A stretch of DNA of 64,000 bases from Hydractinia symbiolongicarpus (Eukaryota > Cnidaria > Hydrozoa > Anthoathecata > Hydractiniidae): contig NC_079883.1 of NCBI RefSeq assembly GCF_029227915.1, forward strand, positions 3,908,001 through 3,972,000, in the 5' to 3' direction. Made by a program: the position numbers and the translations under genes. Below are positions 36,885 through 49,495 of this stretch, piece by piece. The notes under the pieces are model-generated. The model saw only the letters and a program-made list of their open reading frames with translations. It made no database searches and was not told the origin of the DNA. Numbering within the stretch: the stretch's first letter is position 1; the number at the start of each line of letters is the position of its first letter.

Positions 36885-37083
36885 ATTACCCTGGAACCGC
36901 CACTGGAATATATATAGCTTTTGAGATAATAAGTCATTATTTGCTAATTCAAACTTTGTTTAAAGCGGGGGACACCATGAACTCTATCCTTAATAAAATC
37001 AACACGACCTAGATTCAACAAAAATTCCTTAATTATTACATCATTTATCGTTAATATTTTTGTGGGCGGGAAGTTATAGTTCA
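36885..37083 (+). repeat. Dispersed repeat R, copy A left part
   Basis: Matches about 51830-52025 (shared phrases TTACCCTGG, ATCAACACG, TTCTTAATTATTA/TTCCTTAATTATTA, GTGGGCG). It stops exactly where the Helitron-type element begins and continues at 43270. No coding sequence. Confidence 0.65.
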
Positions 37084-37650
37084 TCTATATAATAATACGC
37101 TTGTGTGAGTATATGAGTCCACGACACGCAAAGTACGGGTCACTTTCTTACGACGTGGCGTTGCGCTAAAATTTACCAAGTTAAAAAAAGCGCAAATCAG
37201 GGGGTTACTATTTAAACTTTTGATTCTTTTTTTTTCGTTATTTTAAAAAATAAAACTTTTTTTCTTTATTTTATTAAAGCTAATTTTTATTTTAGTTTCA
37301 AATGTTTTTATTTGTTGTTTTGTTTTAAAAGCCCGGTTGTTCGTTATAGATAGAATAATTTAATTTTACCCTCGGTTTACCATGCGCGCGCCCTATCTCA
37401 CGAAACAATTTGTTTATTACTGAAAAAGGAAACCAAAGCGAAGAAGGTTGTCTGTTTTTTAAAGTAATCCCGAAAAAAGTTATTTCAAACAAGACATGCC
37501 AATGCTTACTCATTATAAGGTTAGCTTAAAGCTCATTTTTGTGTTCTGGGACCGCGGTTGCTTCCTTTTATAGAAAATCTGTTAAATTCGAATATGAATG
37601 CAATTCGAATCTGAAATGTAAAAAAAAACTGTTGTTGTCGAACGAAGTTG

Positions 37651-40600
37651 GTGTTGTTAGTTAGAAATATTTCTAACGAAGGATGATTTAACATCACAAA
37701 AAGAATTGATTGGGAATGTATTAGGCAATTTTAAGCTATACATTTTCAATTCGTTCTCTTTGGGATGAAGCAAAGTTTAGTATTCGAAGTAAAAAATTGA
37801 TTGGAGTTTTATTGAGAGAAAGCTAACGCTAAAAGCAGGTGTGTTGTTTACATTATTTGGTAGAGAAATGAATTTGGGTGTACAACGGTTTTTAGCCGTT
37901 TCTTTCAGAGCTAAATTTTCCCTTAAATATTAACTTTCTTTTTGTGTCTCGAGCTGAAAAATATTTTCTTTAAGCAATTATTTTGTAAGAATATACTGTG
38001 AAAAATGGGCCGGAAGTTTAGAATATCCCAAGAATATATCTAAGGTTGATTGTTTTGAGTTTAATTGAGAGAACGCTAACGCTAAAAGCAGGTGTGTTGT
38101 TTAGATTATTTGGTAGAGAAATAAATTTGGGTGTATAACGGTTTTTTAGCCGTTTCTTTTAGAGCTAAATTTTCCCTTAAATATTAACTTTCTCTTTGTG
38201 TCTCGAGCTGAAAAATATTTTCTTTAAGCAATTATTTTGTAAGAATATACTGTGAAAAATGGGCCGGAAGTTTAGAATATCCCAAGAATATATCTAAGGT
38301 TGATTGTTTGTTTTAAATATAAACATTTGTATGGCGCATAAAATTGATCAGAAGTTTACTTTTTTATTGTATATCAGACAAACTGAACTTTTTTCTGTCC
38401 GAGCAATGGGCCGTTACATGTAGAAATTTTCCTTAGCTATCTATAGTAACTTATAGCTTTATATTATTAAGGCATTATATATTTTCGGGCCATAGTCATG
38501 CTAAGAAGATATTCAAATGCTTCTTTCATTATTCTAAGAGAATAATGAGGATAGCATTTGTCTAAAAGGTTAAGAGCATCGACGCTCAAACGAAAACACA
38601 CTATTCTTATAAAAACAGCGTGTACGTCATAGAGAAGAATTTATATAAACTGCAAAAAATTTTTTTTTCCGTTGTTATCGTTTTTCACACTACAGATTGC
38701 GTGACTCAGTGTTGATGTCGTTATAATAAACCTAAACCTAAAACCTAAACTTAATCAAAAAATGTTGGATTTTTTTTTTTAATGTTTGGTATCCCTCTTT
38801 TCCAAGGTATACTTCTGGAACGCCAAAGCAAGTATTTAGTTTTAGCGTATTTCGCTTTTTACGTAACGATTGTTAGACACCTTTGACATTTTGGGACATT
38901 TTCCATTTTTATTTTATATTTTTTTTGTTGCACATGCTTATATTTTTAGACGTTTGTTTTAGCGGTTCTAAACATAGAATAATGCAGATAGTGAGCAACC
39001 TCGATCCCAGGGCTTTTTTCTCTTTTGCCATCCCGTTATAAAAGAGACAGAGAGCCCGGGGTCGAGGATGAAATGTGCGTTTTGAAAATTCAAATGGTGT
39101 TGTTAGTTAGAAATATTTCTAACGAAGGATGATTTAACATCACAAAAAGAATTGATTGGGAATGTATTAGGCAATTTTAAGCTATACATTTTCAATTCGT
39201 TCTCTTTGGGATGAAGCAAAGTTTAGCATTCGAAGTAAAAAATTGATTGGAGTTTTATTGAGAAAACGCTAACGCTAAAAGCAGGTGTGTTGTTTAGATT
39301 ATTTAGTAGAGAAATGAATTTGGGTGTACAACGGTTTTTAGCCGTTCTTTCAGAGCTAAATTTGCCCTTAAATATTAACTTTCTTTTTGTGTCTCGAGCT
39401 GAAAAATATTTTCTTTAAGCAATTATTTTGTAAGAATATACTGTGAAAAATGGGCCGGAAGTTTAGAATATCCCAAGAATATATCTAAGGTTGATTGTTT
39501 TGAGTTTAATTGAGAGAACGCTAACGCTAAAAGCAGGTGTGTTGTTTAGATTATTTGGTAGAGAAATAAATTTGGGTGTATAACGGTTTTTTAGCCGTTT
39601 CTTTTAGAGCTAAATTTTCCCTTAAATATTAACTTTCTCTTTGTGTCTCGAGCTGAAAAATATTTTCTTTAAGCAATTATTTTGTAAGAATATACTGTGA
39701 AAAATGGGCCGGAAGTTTAGAATATCCCAAGAATATATCTAAGGTTGATTGTTTGTTTTAAATATAAACATTTGTATGGCGCATAAAATTGATCAGAAGT
39801 TTACTTTTTTATTGTATATCAGACAAACTGAACTTTTTTCTGTCCGAGCAATGGGCCGTTACATGTAGAAATTTTCCTTAGCTATCTATAGTAACTTATA
39901 GCTTTATATTATTAAGGCATTATATATTTTCGGGCCATAGTCATGCTAAGAAGATATTCAAATGCTTCTTTCATTATTCTAAGAGAATAATGAGGATAGC
40001 ATTTGTCTAAAAGGTTAAGAGCATCGACGCTCAAACGAAAACACACTATTCTTATAAAAACAGCGTGTACGTCATAGAGAAGAATTTATATAAACTGCAA
40101 AAAATTTTTTTTTCCGTTGTTATCGTTTTTCACACTACAGATTGCGTGACTCAGTGTTGATGTCGTTATAATAAACCTAAACCTAAAACCTAAACTTAAT
40201 CAAAAAATGTTGGATTTTTTTTTTTAATGTTTGGTATCCCTCTTTTCCAAGGTATACTTCTGGAACGCCAAAGCAAGTATTTAGTTTTAGCGTATTTCGC
40301 TTTTTACGTAACGATTGTTAGACACCTTTGACATTTTGGGACATTTTCCATTTTTATTTTATATTTTTTTTGTTGCACATGCTTATATTTTTAGACGTTT
40401 GTTTTAGCGGTTCTAAACATAGAATAATGCAGATAGTGAGCAACCTCGATCCCAGGGCTTTTTTCTCTTTTGCCATCCCGTTATAAAAGAGACAGAGAGC
40501 CCGGGGTCGAGGATGAAATGTGCGTTTTGAAAATTCAAATGGTGTTGTTAGTTAGAAATATTTCTAACGAAGGATGATTTAACATCACAAAAAGAATTGA

Positions 40601-43176
40601 TTGGGAATGTATTAGGCAATTTTAAGCTATACATTTTCAATTCGTTCTCTTTGGGATGAAGCAAAGTTTAGCATTCGAAGTAAAAAATTGATTGGAGTTT
40701 TATTGAGAAAACGCTAACGCTAAAAGCAGGTGTGTTGTTTAGATTATTTAGTAGAGAAATGAATTTGGGTGTACAACGGTTTTTAGCCGTTCTTTCAGAG
40801 CTAAATTTGCCCTTAAATATTAACTTTCTTTTTGTGTCTCGAGCTGAAAAATATTTTCTTTAAGCAATTATTTTGTAAGAATATACTGTGAAAAATGGGC
40901 CGGAAGTTTAGAATATCCCAAGAATATATCTAAGGTTGATTGTTTTGAGTTTAATTGAGAGAACGCTAACGCTAAAAGCAGGTGTGTTGTTTAGATTATT
41001 TGGTAGAGAAATAAATTTGGGTGTATAACGGTTTTTTAGCCGTTTCTTTTAGAGCTAAATTTTCCCTTAAATATTAACTTTCTCTTTGTGTCTCGAGCTG
41101 AAAAATATTTTCTTTAAGCAATTATTTTGTAAGAATATACTGTGAAAAATGGGCCGGAAGTTTAGAATATCCCAAGAATATATCTAAGGTTGATTGTTTG
41201 TTTTAAATATAAACATTTGTATGGCGCATAAAATTGATCAGAAGTTTACTTTTTTATTGTATATCAGACAAACTGAACTTTTTTCTGTCCGAGCAATGGG
41301 CCGTTACATGTAGAAATTTTCCTTAGCTATCTATAGTAACTTATAGCTTTATATTATTAAGGCATTATATATTTTCGGGCCATAGTCATGCTAAGAAGAT
41401 ATTCAAATGCTTCTTTCATTATTCTAAGAGAATAATGAGGATAGCATTTGTCTAAAAGGTTAAGAGCATCGACGCTCAAACGAAAACACACTATTCTTAT
41501 AAAAACAGCGTGTACGTCATAGAGAAGAATTTATATAAACTGCAAAAAATTTTTTTTTCCGTTGTTATCGTTTTTCACACTACAGATTGCGTGACTCAGT
41601 GTTGATGTCGTTATAATAAACCTAAACCTAAAACCTAAACTTAATCAAAAAATGTTGGATTTTTTTTTTTAATGTTTGGTATCCCTCTTTTCCAAGGTAT
41701 ACTTCTGGAACGCCAAAGCAAGTATTTAGTTTTAGCGTATTTCGCTTTTTACGTAACGATTGTTAGACACCTTTGACATTTTGGGACATTTTCCATTTTT
41801 ATTTTATATTTTTTTTGTTGCACATGCTTATATTTTTAGACGTTTGTTTTAGCGGTTCTAAACATAGAATAATGCAGATAGTGAGCAACCTCGATCCCAG
41901 GGCTTTTTTCTCTTTTGCCATCCCGTTATAAAAGAGACAGAGAGCCCGGGGTCGAGGATGAAATGTGCGTTTTGAAAATTCAAATGGTGTTGTTAGTTAG
42001 AAATATTTCTAACGAAGGATGATTTAACATCACAAAAAGAATTGATTGGGAATGTATTAGGCAATTTTAAGCTATACATTTTCAATTCGTTCTCTTTGGG
42101 ATGAAGCAAAGTTTAGCATTCGAAGTAAAAAATTGATTGGAGTTTTATTGAGAAAACGCTAACGCTAAAAGCAGGTGTGTTGTTTAGATTATTTAGTAGA
42201 GAAATGAATTTGGGTGTACAACGGTTTTTAGCCGTTCTTTCAGAGCTAAATTTGCCCTTAAATATTAACTTTCTTTTTGTGTCTCGAGCTGAAAAATATT
42301 TTCTTTAAGCAATTATTTTGTAAGAATATACTCTGAAAAATGAGCCGGAAGTTTAGAATATCCTAAGAATATATCTAAGGTTGATTGTTTGTTTTAAATA
42401 TAAACATTTGTATGACGTATAAAATTGATTAGAAGTTTACTTTTTTATTGTATATCAGACAAACTGAACTTTTTTCTGTCCGAGCAATGGGCCGTTACAT
42501 GTAGAAATTTTCCTTAGCTATCTATAGTAACTTATAGCTTTATATTATTAAGGCATTATATATTTTCGGGCCATAGTCATGCTAAGAAGATATTCAAATG
42601 CTTCCTTCATTATTCTAAGAGAATAATGAGGATAGCATTTGTCTAAAAGGTTAAGAGCATCGACGCTCAAACGAAAACACACTATTCTTATAAAAACAGC
42701 GTGTACGTCATAGAGAAGAATTTATATAAACTGCAAAAAGTAATTTTTCCGTTGTTACTGTTTTTCACACTACAGATTGCGTGACTCAGTGTTGATGTCG
42801 TTATAATAAACCTAAACCTAAAACCTAAACTTAATCAAAAAATGTTGGATTTTTTTTTTTAATGTTTGGTATCCCTCTTTTCCAAGGTATACTTCTGGAA
42901 CGCCAAAGCAAGTATTTAGTTTTAGCGTATTTCGCTTTTTACGTAACGATTGTTAGACACCTTTGACATTTTGGGACATTTTCCATTTTTATTTTATATT
43001 TTTTTTGTTGCACATGCTTATATTTTTAGACGTTTGTTTCAGCGGTTCTAAACATAGAATAATGCAGATTGTGAGCAACCTCGATCCCAGGGCTTTTTTC
43101 TCTTTTTGCCATCCCGTTATAAAAGAGACAGAGAGCCCGTGGTCGAGGATGAAATGTGCGTTTTGAAAATTCAAAT
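37651..43176 (+). repeat. Tandem array, 1,445-bp unit, 3 full + 1 shortened copy
   Basis: Units start at 37651, 39097, 40542 and 41987 with GTGTTGTTAGTTAGAAATAT. Spacings are 1446, 1445 and 1445. Copies are almost identical, the first and last slightly more divergent. The first three units each contain two copies of a 255-bp subunit (starting near GCTAACGCTAAAAGCAGG); the last unit has one and is about 1,190 bp. Open frames are short and not conserved as proteins. Confidence 0.95.
38999..39067. repeat. Long hairpin motif repeated in each array unit
   Basis: CCTCGATCCCAGGGCT and AGCCCGGGGTCGAGG form a GC-rich inverted pair around a CT/AG-rich centre. It occurs once per unit (also about 40445, 41890 and 43079). 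It resembles a small palindromic MITE captured by the array unit. Confidence 0.7.
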
Positions 43177-43269
43177 TACTGTGTTGTATGTTTTTGTTTG
43201 GTATCCCTTATCCCTTATCCCTCGGTTTAATGAGAGATTCATTGGATTCTTTTACGGGAATTCAGCTAG

Positions 43270-43690
43270 TATTAATTAATTTTATAATTTTGAATTCGGA
43301 GCTATTGACGTATGTCATTGCTTCACTTACCACGAAAAATAAATCTAGGTCACAAGACTTTTTAATATGGTAGACGTAATTCACCTATTAACAAATAATT
43401 AATTTTTTTATATGATTAAATAAATAGACTTATCAACGTCATCTTGATGGACTCAGGCAGGAATTTGATATATGATGCCATAAATTTATGTCAGGGAATT
43501 TTTGTAATGTTCTATAATACCTTCCAATGGATTCCATGGTAATAAAGATAAAACAATATCAATATCAATGTGATATAACTTTATATATGAAATATATTTA
43601 AAAGGGTGAATGAAGTAGAAGAAAAAAATTGATAGCTCCAAAGTTTTGAAATATTTTATTAGGTAACTAGCCACAATCGTGGACAAAATA
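43270..43690 (+). repeat. Dispersed repeat R, copy A right part
   Basis: Continues repeat R after the Helitron-type insertion and matches about 52022-52440 (shared CATTGCTTCAC, AAATAAATAGACTTAT, GGGATATAACTTTAT-like and AAAGTTTTGAAATATTTT phrases). No coding sequence. Confidence 0.65.
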
Positions 43691-45312
43691 TTGAGACTAA
43701 GGGACTTTTTTACTAATTATCCAAATATGGACAAAACAGTCAAACAGTCAATGCTCTGTAGCCTGCAGGCTGCAAAGTCGCTGCTTGTGCACACAAGTAG
43801 ACCAGGCAGAGAGCGTTGAAAAGTTCCTAGTCACATTCTTTAGCACGCCCGCACACCGAAATAATTCACATCGGGGACCACGAAGGCCCCGAAATTGGTG
43901 ATTAATGGCCTTGCTGACGTCAGCAACAATTTGCACATTTTAAGAAATTCGCATTTACCAAATAACCTAAGATCCGCTGAGCATTGACAAGTTCAAGATG
44001 TGTGAATCTAATATAGAATGAGCCTACGCAATTACTTGTGGTGGCGAACTGCGAAATTCGTTGTCTTGTCCCAACATACTGTGACCACGACTGCAGCTAC
44101 ACATGTTTTTTGATTGGGTGTCCCTAATCTCCAGTAGAGGATTTGAAGTATCGTATGTCGAGAAAGGATGTTGTGTGGGTAAGGGTGACCTAAGAAACAA
44201 GGGCTTCATCAGACGCACAGGCCTTGTTTCTTATACCACTTTCTGCTCGGGTAGTGAAATTGATCCGTGATAGATTCAAAGCAACCCGACCTTAAAAAAT
44301 TTGTGGTACTTATTTTCCAATCTAACCACTGCTCTGATAACCTAACTTGCGTTGAGACGTCAAACACATTTTAACAAAAATTTCGAATTCTTAAAAATGA
44401 TAACCATGATATTCACTACGTCAAAGATTACCAGTATGGGTCAGATGTACCCCCTATCTCTTATTTCGTTTTATCAATAAAACAATCTAACTGTCGTGCA
44501 TCGCACCCTTTACTAACGCCTAGATATCTTTAAGACGTAGCACGAATACAAAGCGAGTGCAATGATTGCTAAAGTGATTACAATCTGTGCATTTCTTTCA
44601 TTCAGCAACTTAAACATCCTTTCTCGTAACTGTTTATCAAAGCAGGAGATAAGTCTAAAGAACAAGCTTGTTACAATGCTCTGTCACTTTTACGTCCTCA
44701 CATTTCTTTATACGTGCTCACACTTCTATACAGAATATCATTCAACCATATCATTTACAAATTCTCAAATGATAATAAACATATACCTTCTGCGATTCTT
44801 ATCTTTCTTCACTTTCACGCTTCAAGTTGATAGTCTATCTGCTTATCTTTTGCAACCAGGTGTTAAAACTTGCTGTTATTGAGTAATCTTTTTTGTCTAT
44901 ACTAAAAAACTATTAATCCTGGCTACCTACACACAGATTTAGAATTCCGATTACAGTGCCAAAATTTATGTTTTATATAACGGACCATGCTACTTCATCA
45001 CATAGCTACTAGAGTCTTCCGCACTTTGCTCACAGACAAAATAGAAGAAGAAACAAAACAATACCATTATCTGTCCTTTTATTGGTTATTGGTTATATTG
45101 TTAAGCTTTCCAGGGTAAAGTTAGCTCTCCAGAGGTTCAATAATTTTTTTTAGGGGATGTTCGTAAAATGATTTTCAGACCTTTGGAAATAATATTTTAT
45201 TTTGTGCTAAATTAGAAAAGAAAAGTGACTTAAATTTCACGCTTCTTTTGATAAAAGTAACACCGTAGGAGCCTTTTGTTACAAACTGTTACGAAAATTT
45301 AGGTGAGATTCT
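43691..45312. other. No gene recognised
   Basis: Includes a moderately GC-rich stretch (43740-44240) with short open frames on the minus strand that match no motif I recognise. A perfect 12-bp inverted repeat (TAAGAAACAAGG, 44191-44202 and 44222-44233) lies here. The 106-codon frame at 44562-44882 is Ser/Leu/Phe-rich without domain features and is not accepted. Confidence 0.45.
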
Positions 45313-46425
45313 TTGGCTATGTAGCAGAGACTTTTTACGTATCAGGGATATTTCCAGTTGGACATACGGTACCAAAAATGTCATCTTGTGTGCTATGTGA
45401 ATGCCTCTGTTATATATGTTTCCCATTATTGAGCACTAATGTGCCTGATTATTTGTTAAGTACAAAGCTTTTTGATACTAAGAATTTCACATACTTGTGC
45501 CTACACTTGTTTAACATTTCAGATAAGGCTTTGTTAAGATATGAGTAGAAAGGAAATGTGAGTTAAAAAGAAAAGAGACGAAAAGAAGTGAAAAGAAATA
45601 TAGTTACTAAGATTTTAGATATGAAAAAATGTTAAACAAAAATATATTCGCTACTTTCACGTTTAAGCCAACGTATTTGATGTAATCAAAGCGGAATGAA
45701 TAAAATGCATAAGGTGAGCATGTACGCCAACATTAAAACCGATGCAAATTGATCAGCTAGCTAGCCTTGTGGCTATTTTTTAGTTCAATTGACCTTATCA
45801 AGTGTTAACTACCTTAAAAGCTTTTCCCTAATTATTTGTTGATTCCCAGTTGTAAGTGGAAATAGACTAAAAAGCAAGATATAAAATCCAGTTAACTTTT
45901 CAGTCTACAAACGAGTCGATTTTTTCCAACTAGTACGTATTGAATTATTTTCTAAGGTTGTCTTTTGATTGCAAGAAATAACGAGAAAAAAAATATTAGA
46001 CCAAAGCATGCAATATACGGAAAATTAGTTTCAACAGTTGACTCGAGCATGGTTCTTTTCCTTGTCTACTTTAGACATTAGGAATCGACTGGCCTCACAA
46101 CAATCATATCTGTGCCTATAAATATTTATTTTGTAAGCCTAAAATTCGAAATGGAATTATTTCGAAATAGCCGTGATAAAACAAAATTAGGAAATAAGAA
46201 CATGTTAATTTGGTAGAAAAAGAAAAGGTGGAATTTAATGAAGCATAATTTTTTTTAAACTATATTTTATCCATAATAAATGAACTTAATATGTACAATG
46301 TTTATTTTGTTGATTTCAGAGGCAAAATCTGCTTTTCATTTCCACATTGACAGTGGGGAAGAAGTAAAAAGCAAGTTTTAGGACCCACAACGAAGTTTCG
46401 TTCAATGTCTCTACAAAGATCTTAT

Positions 46426-46875
46426 TCAAACGGATAATTGACAAGTACAACTCTTCGTCACTTTGACATTCTTCAGATGGATGCTGCCCTTCAAACATTT
46501 CATCTTCACGTACTCATCGACTACAACACCTGGGTTACAAGTATTAATCTCAGGTGGCAACAATTTCCGATCAACAATAATAGGCTTTGTTTTTGAAAAG
46601 CATGAGCCGAAGCATATTTTGTTTGATATCAACTGAGTAGTACAATCCTCATGTCTGATTGTTTGTTTGAAATGCACACCATGACATTCAATCCCTTTTA
46701 CCGAAATCAAAAGGGATAATGCTTTTCTGTTATTTTCAGACACAAATCCATCAGCGGAAATCTTCGCAGCAACTTGACTTAACAACAAATCGTGTTCTGT
46801 TTGTTTCCTCATAGCTGTTACTTCATGTATTATTGCTGAATGGCAAGCAACACAGATTATGTAACTCCACAGCAT
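46426..46875 (-). CDS. Secreted cystine-knot (DAN/CTCK-like) protein, copy 1
   Basis: 149 residues in one coding exon. Residues 1-21 form a signal peptide. The C-terminal 90 residues carry eight cysteines in a CTCK pattern: a first Cys (IECHG), QTIRHEDC, then CFGSC (the C-x-G-x-C of the knot), a Cys in NTCNPG, a Cys in VKMKC, and CTC at the end. The spacing resembles the DAN/Cerberus/Gremlin family of extracellular BMP antagonists, so a secreted growth-factor-binding role is plausible. It is short for that family and lacks the paired Cys usually seen in the middle; a glycoprotein-hormone-like knot is an alternative. The acceptor TTTTCTTTTCTAG sits 4 nt before the ATG, implying a 5'-UTR intron. 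The start is supported by this acceptor and the signal peptide. Confidence 0.8.
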   Translation of the reverse strand: MLWSYIICVACHSAIIHEVTAMRKQTEHDLLLSQVAAKISADGFVSENNRKALSLLISVKGIECHGVHFKQTIRHEDCTTQLISNKICFGSCFSKTKPIIVDRKLLPPEINTCNPGVVVDEYVKMKCLKGSIHLKNVKVTKSCTCQLSV

Positions 46876-46878
46876 GTT

Positions 46879-47090
46879 TCTAGAAAAGAAAAACCAGTGA
46901 ATTTAAATTACCTATAAAATATACTCCTTGTTCCTTGGGTAAGGCCGAAGCGGAAAGAATGGAATTCCTTTTTCGAGTAGGTAAAGATGATAAAATAACA
47001 TGTAAAAGTTGAATTAGTTACTTACCAGTAGATGAAGGCGTTAGAAAGAATGAATGCTTGTGTATTTTGCTACATCAAATTATTATATTC
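46879..47090 (-). promoter_or_regulatory. 5'-UTR intron, leader exon and putative TATA region of copy 1
   Basis: On the minus strand a donor CTG|GTAAGT (exon end 47036) pairs with the acceptor before the copy 1 ATG. About 35-50 nt further upstream is GAATATAATAATTTG, a TATA-like element, implying transcription start near 47060. The same arrangement occurs in copy 2 (donor at 50676). Inferred from sequence only. Confidence 0.4.
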
Positions 47091-48240
47091 AAGGCGAAGA
47101 GCAACCTTAAGGCTGACCTTCTTATCTTTTTTCAATTGAATAAACCAGTTGGATATTTAAGTTTTCATTGAGATATTTTAATTTATCAAGATATTTTTAA
47201 AATCAAAACATAAAGGCAATTAGAAAGTTTAAACTCAAAGAAATCTGAACGCTTGTTATGTTTTAGAATGAAATAGCTCTCCTGCAATTACAGCGTAGTT
47301 TCTGATGATGTCAGCGCCTCGGGATTCAGGTTCTATTAGCATCATAATCAAATAACACTTGAACAGAAACAGCAAGTAAAAGATCTACTTCAATAACACG
47401 GGTTAATAGAGTAGACATAATTAATTCCGACTTCAGTTCACAGAAGCTTAAATCCTTTCAAAGCAGCTACCCTTAACACTGTAAGGAAAGATAATAATAA
47501 TAACCTAGTTTGAGTTAAACTCACTATTAGTAAACAAGCTGCAAGTGCAAAAGAGTGTATTTATGAATCCCTGTGTTTGTTTAATGTTTATCTGTCTTAG
47601 GCACGAATGGTTTCTGCGTGGAATTTGTTAGATAAGAAGAGCCTCCTCTTTTTCTTTATTCATACAATGCATACCCATTGCATTTTCTGTAACGGAAGCT
47701 TTCAAACTGTATACTAAAAAGAAGAAAAACAAAAGCTTAGCAGGAAGGCTTTTTAATTTCAAAATCTTTTGTTGATAATATCGCTTCCCACTGCTAAAGT
47801 TCGCATAATGTTCACTTCCTGTGTAACTGAGCGTATTCTCCACTGGGTATTAAATAACGTAACAAAGTTACATAATATATCCATCACAATAAACATTATA
47901 AGCAAGCCTTGGCAAAAATTAATTTATGTGAATTAGTTTTCTATTCACAATACGAAAAACAATCAACGTCTTCAATCGTCGTTTTCTTTTGCCCTTCAGG
48001 TTCCCGTCAATAGTTTCCTAGGAAAGTTAAAGAGCAAACAGTAAGATTGTAAAATTGCCCATAAAAATTAGTGTTTGAGTCGTTCTTAACTTCTCTGAGA
48101 AAAAATAGTGTTGATGAAAAAAATTACCGCATGAAACGAACTGGGATCAAATAAAATGATCTGTCTTGGTTGGGTTGGCAAAAAAATATCAAAAATAAAA
48201 CTGTTCCAGAGAATTTAGTAATATCTAATATTTCTTGATT
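47091..48240. other. No gene recognised; upstream flank of copy 1
   Basis: Holds a TGATGATGTCAGC element (about 47303) and an identical 71-codon frame also present at 51206-51421. Since the DNA itself is nearly identical here, conservation of that frame is not evidence of coding. Confidence 0.5.
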
Positions 48241-48742
48241 GTTATGTAACAGAGAATTTTTACGTATCAAGGATATTTTCAGTTGGACATACGCAAAAGT
48301 ACCAAAAATGTCATCTTGTGTGCTATATTAATGCCTCTGTTATATTTTTCTTCTCATTATTAAGCACTAGTGTGCAAAATTATTTGTTAAGTACAAAGCT
48401 TTTTGATACTAAGAATTTCACATACTTGTGCCTACACTTGTTTAACATTTCAGATAAGGATTTGTTAAGATATGAGTAGAAAGGAAATGCGAGTTAAAAA
48501 GAAAAGAAGTGATAAGAAGCATAGTTGCTAAGATTTAAGATGTGAAAAAAAGTTAAACAAAAACATTCTCACTACTTTCACGTTTAAACCAACGCATTTG
48601 ATGTGATCAAATGGAAATGAATAAAAAGGATAAGGTGAGGATGTACAACAGCAATAAAACCGATGCAAATTGATCAGGCTAGTTAGCCTTTTTTAGTTAT
48701 TGTTTAGTTCAATTGACGTTATTCAAGTGTTAACTACCTTAA

Positions 48743-49495
48743 CCCTATTCGGTCCGGGGGGGGGGGGGGATTCCGCCCCCCCCCCCCTGACGGTTTTTTT
48801 TAGTAACTCCTGATTGCTTTCTTATATGGTTATGATACTTACTGAGTTTCAACATTTATCTATTAGACACCTGCATGCTAAATTTTTAGGTCCCATACCT
48901 TTCAGAGGCTTTGATATTGGCCATTACTCGAAACTACCCCTAAAATCTCTATGGAATCCTTATAATGGGGAAAATGTAATAACTCCTGTTAGGATTATCC
49001 TTAGAACTTGAAACTTGCAACACAACTTTGTTTCATCAAGAAGAATTATTTTCAATAGTTTTGACACGTGACTAATCCATTTCCCGACTTTGTCGGATTT
49101 TACCCGAAAATCGGGAAAAAAACGGATTTTCGGGCAATTTTTGGCAATTATTTTATTCGACCCATGTGAAAACCGGAAGATATGTTAAAAAAAATTTATT
49201 TAGCTTTCAGAAACTTCAAACAGAATGTAAAAATTCGCTCTAGAACAAAAGTAATTATATTTTAAGAAGATAGTGGCATTTTTAACAATTTTCAAACTTC
49301 TGATGACGTCACAGAAAATGTGCTGACGCAAGCAAAAGTTTATTGCCGCCATTTTGTTCCTTTTTGTGACGTACTATAAGTGTGCCAAGTTTGATTCAAT
49401 TTGAACAATCCTATAAAAAGTTATTGAGGGGGGGGGGGGCGGAATCCGCCCCCCCCTGGTCATAGTATGTTCGAAAAACCCCGGACCGAAAAGGG
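48743..49495. mobile_element. piggyBac-like MITE, 753 bp, TTAA target
   Basis: Ends CCCTATTCGGTCCGGGG and (complement) CCCTTTTCGGTCCGGGG, flanked by TTAA (48739-48742, 49496-49499). The corresponding place in unit 1 reads ACCTTAAAAGC with one TTAA, an exact empty site. A CCC start and TTAA target fit piggyBac. Long G/C homopolymer runs lie just inside both ends around GGAATCCGCC. Open frames inside are chance. Confidence 0.9.

Larger units (their letters stand above)
37084..43269 (+). mobile_element. 6.2-kb Helitron-type insertion carrying a tandem array
   Basis: Begins TCTATATAATAATACGCTTG after an A (37083) and ends GGGAATTCAGCTAG before a T (43270). Host repeat R continues without loss across the junction, and copy B (51830-52450) gives the unoccupied version, so the limits rest on an empty-site comparison. 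A weak AATGA/TCATT hairpin lies upstream of the end. No Rep/helicase gene; non-autonomous. Most of the length is a 1,445-bp tandem repeat. Confidence 0.75.
45313..48240. repeat. Segmental tandem duplication, unit 1
   Basis: Directly followed by unit 2 (48241-51820). The unit starts near TTTTTACGTATCAGGGATAT and ends near CTAATATTTCTTGATT. It contains the first cystine-knot gene. Compared with unit 2 it lacks the MITE and has about 70 extra bp near 47400-47470. The last 650 bp look identical between units, while the first kilobase shows clear divergence. Confidence 0.9.

Noticed and set aside
38741-38756. CCTAAACCTAAA stretch as interstitial telomeric repeat
   Set aside because: Only about three imperfect units, repeated simply because it is part of the array unit.
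44562-44882. 106-codon plus-strand frame with hydrophobic stretches
   Set aside because: No domain, splice context or compositional signal; AT-rich DNA often gives such frames by chance.
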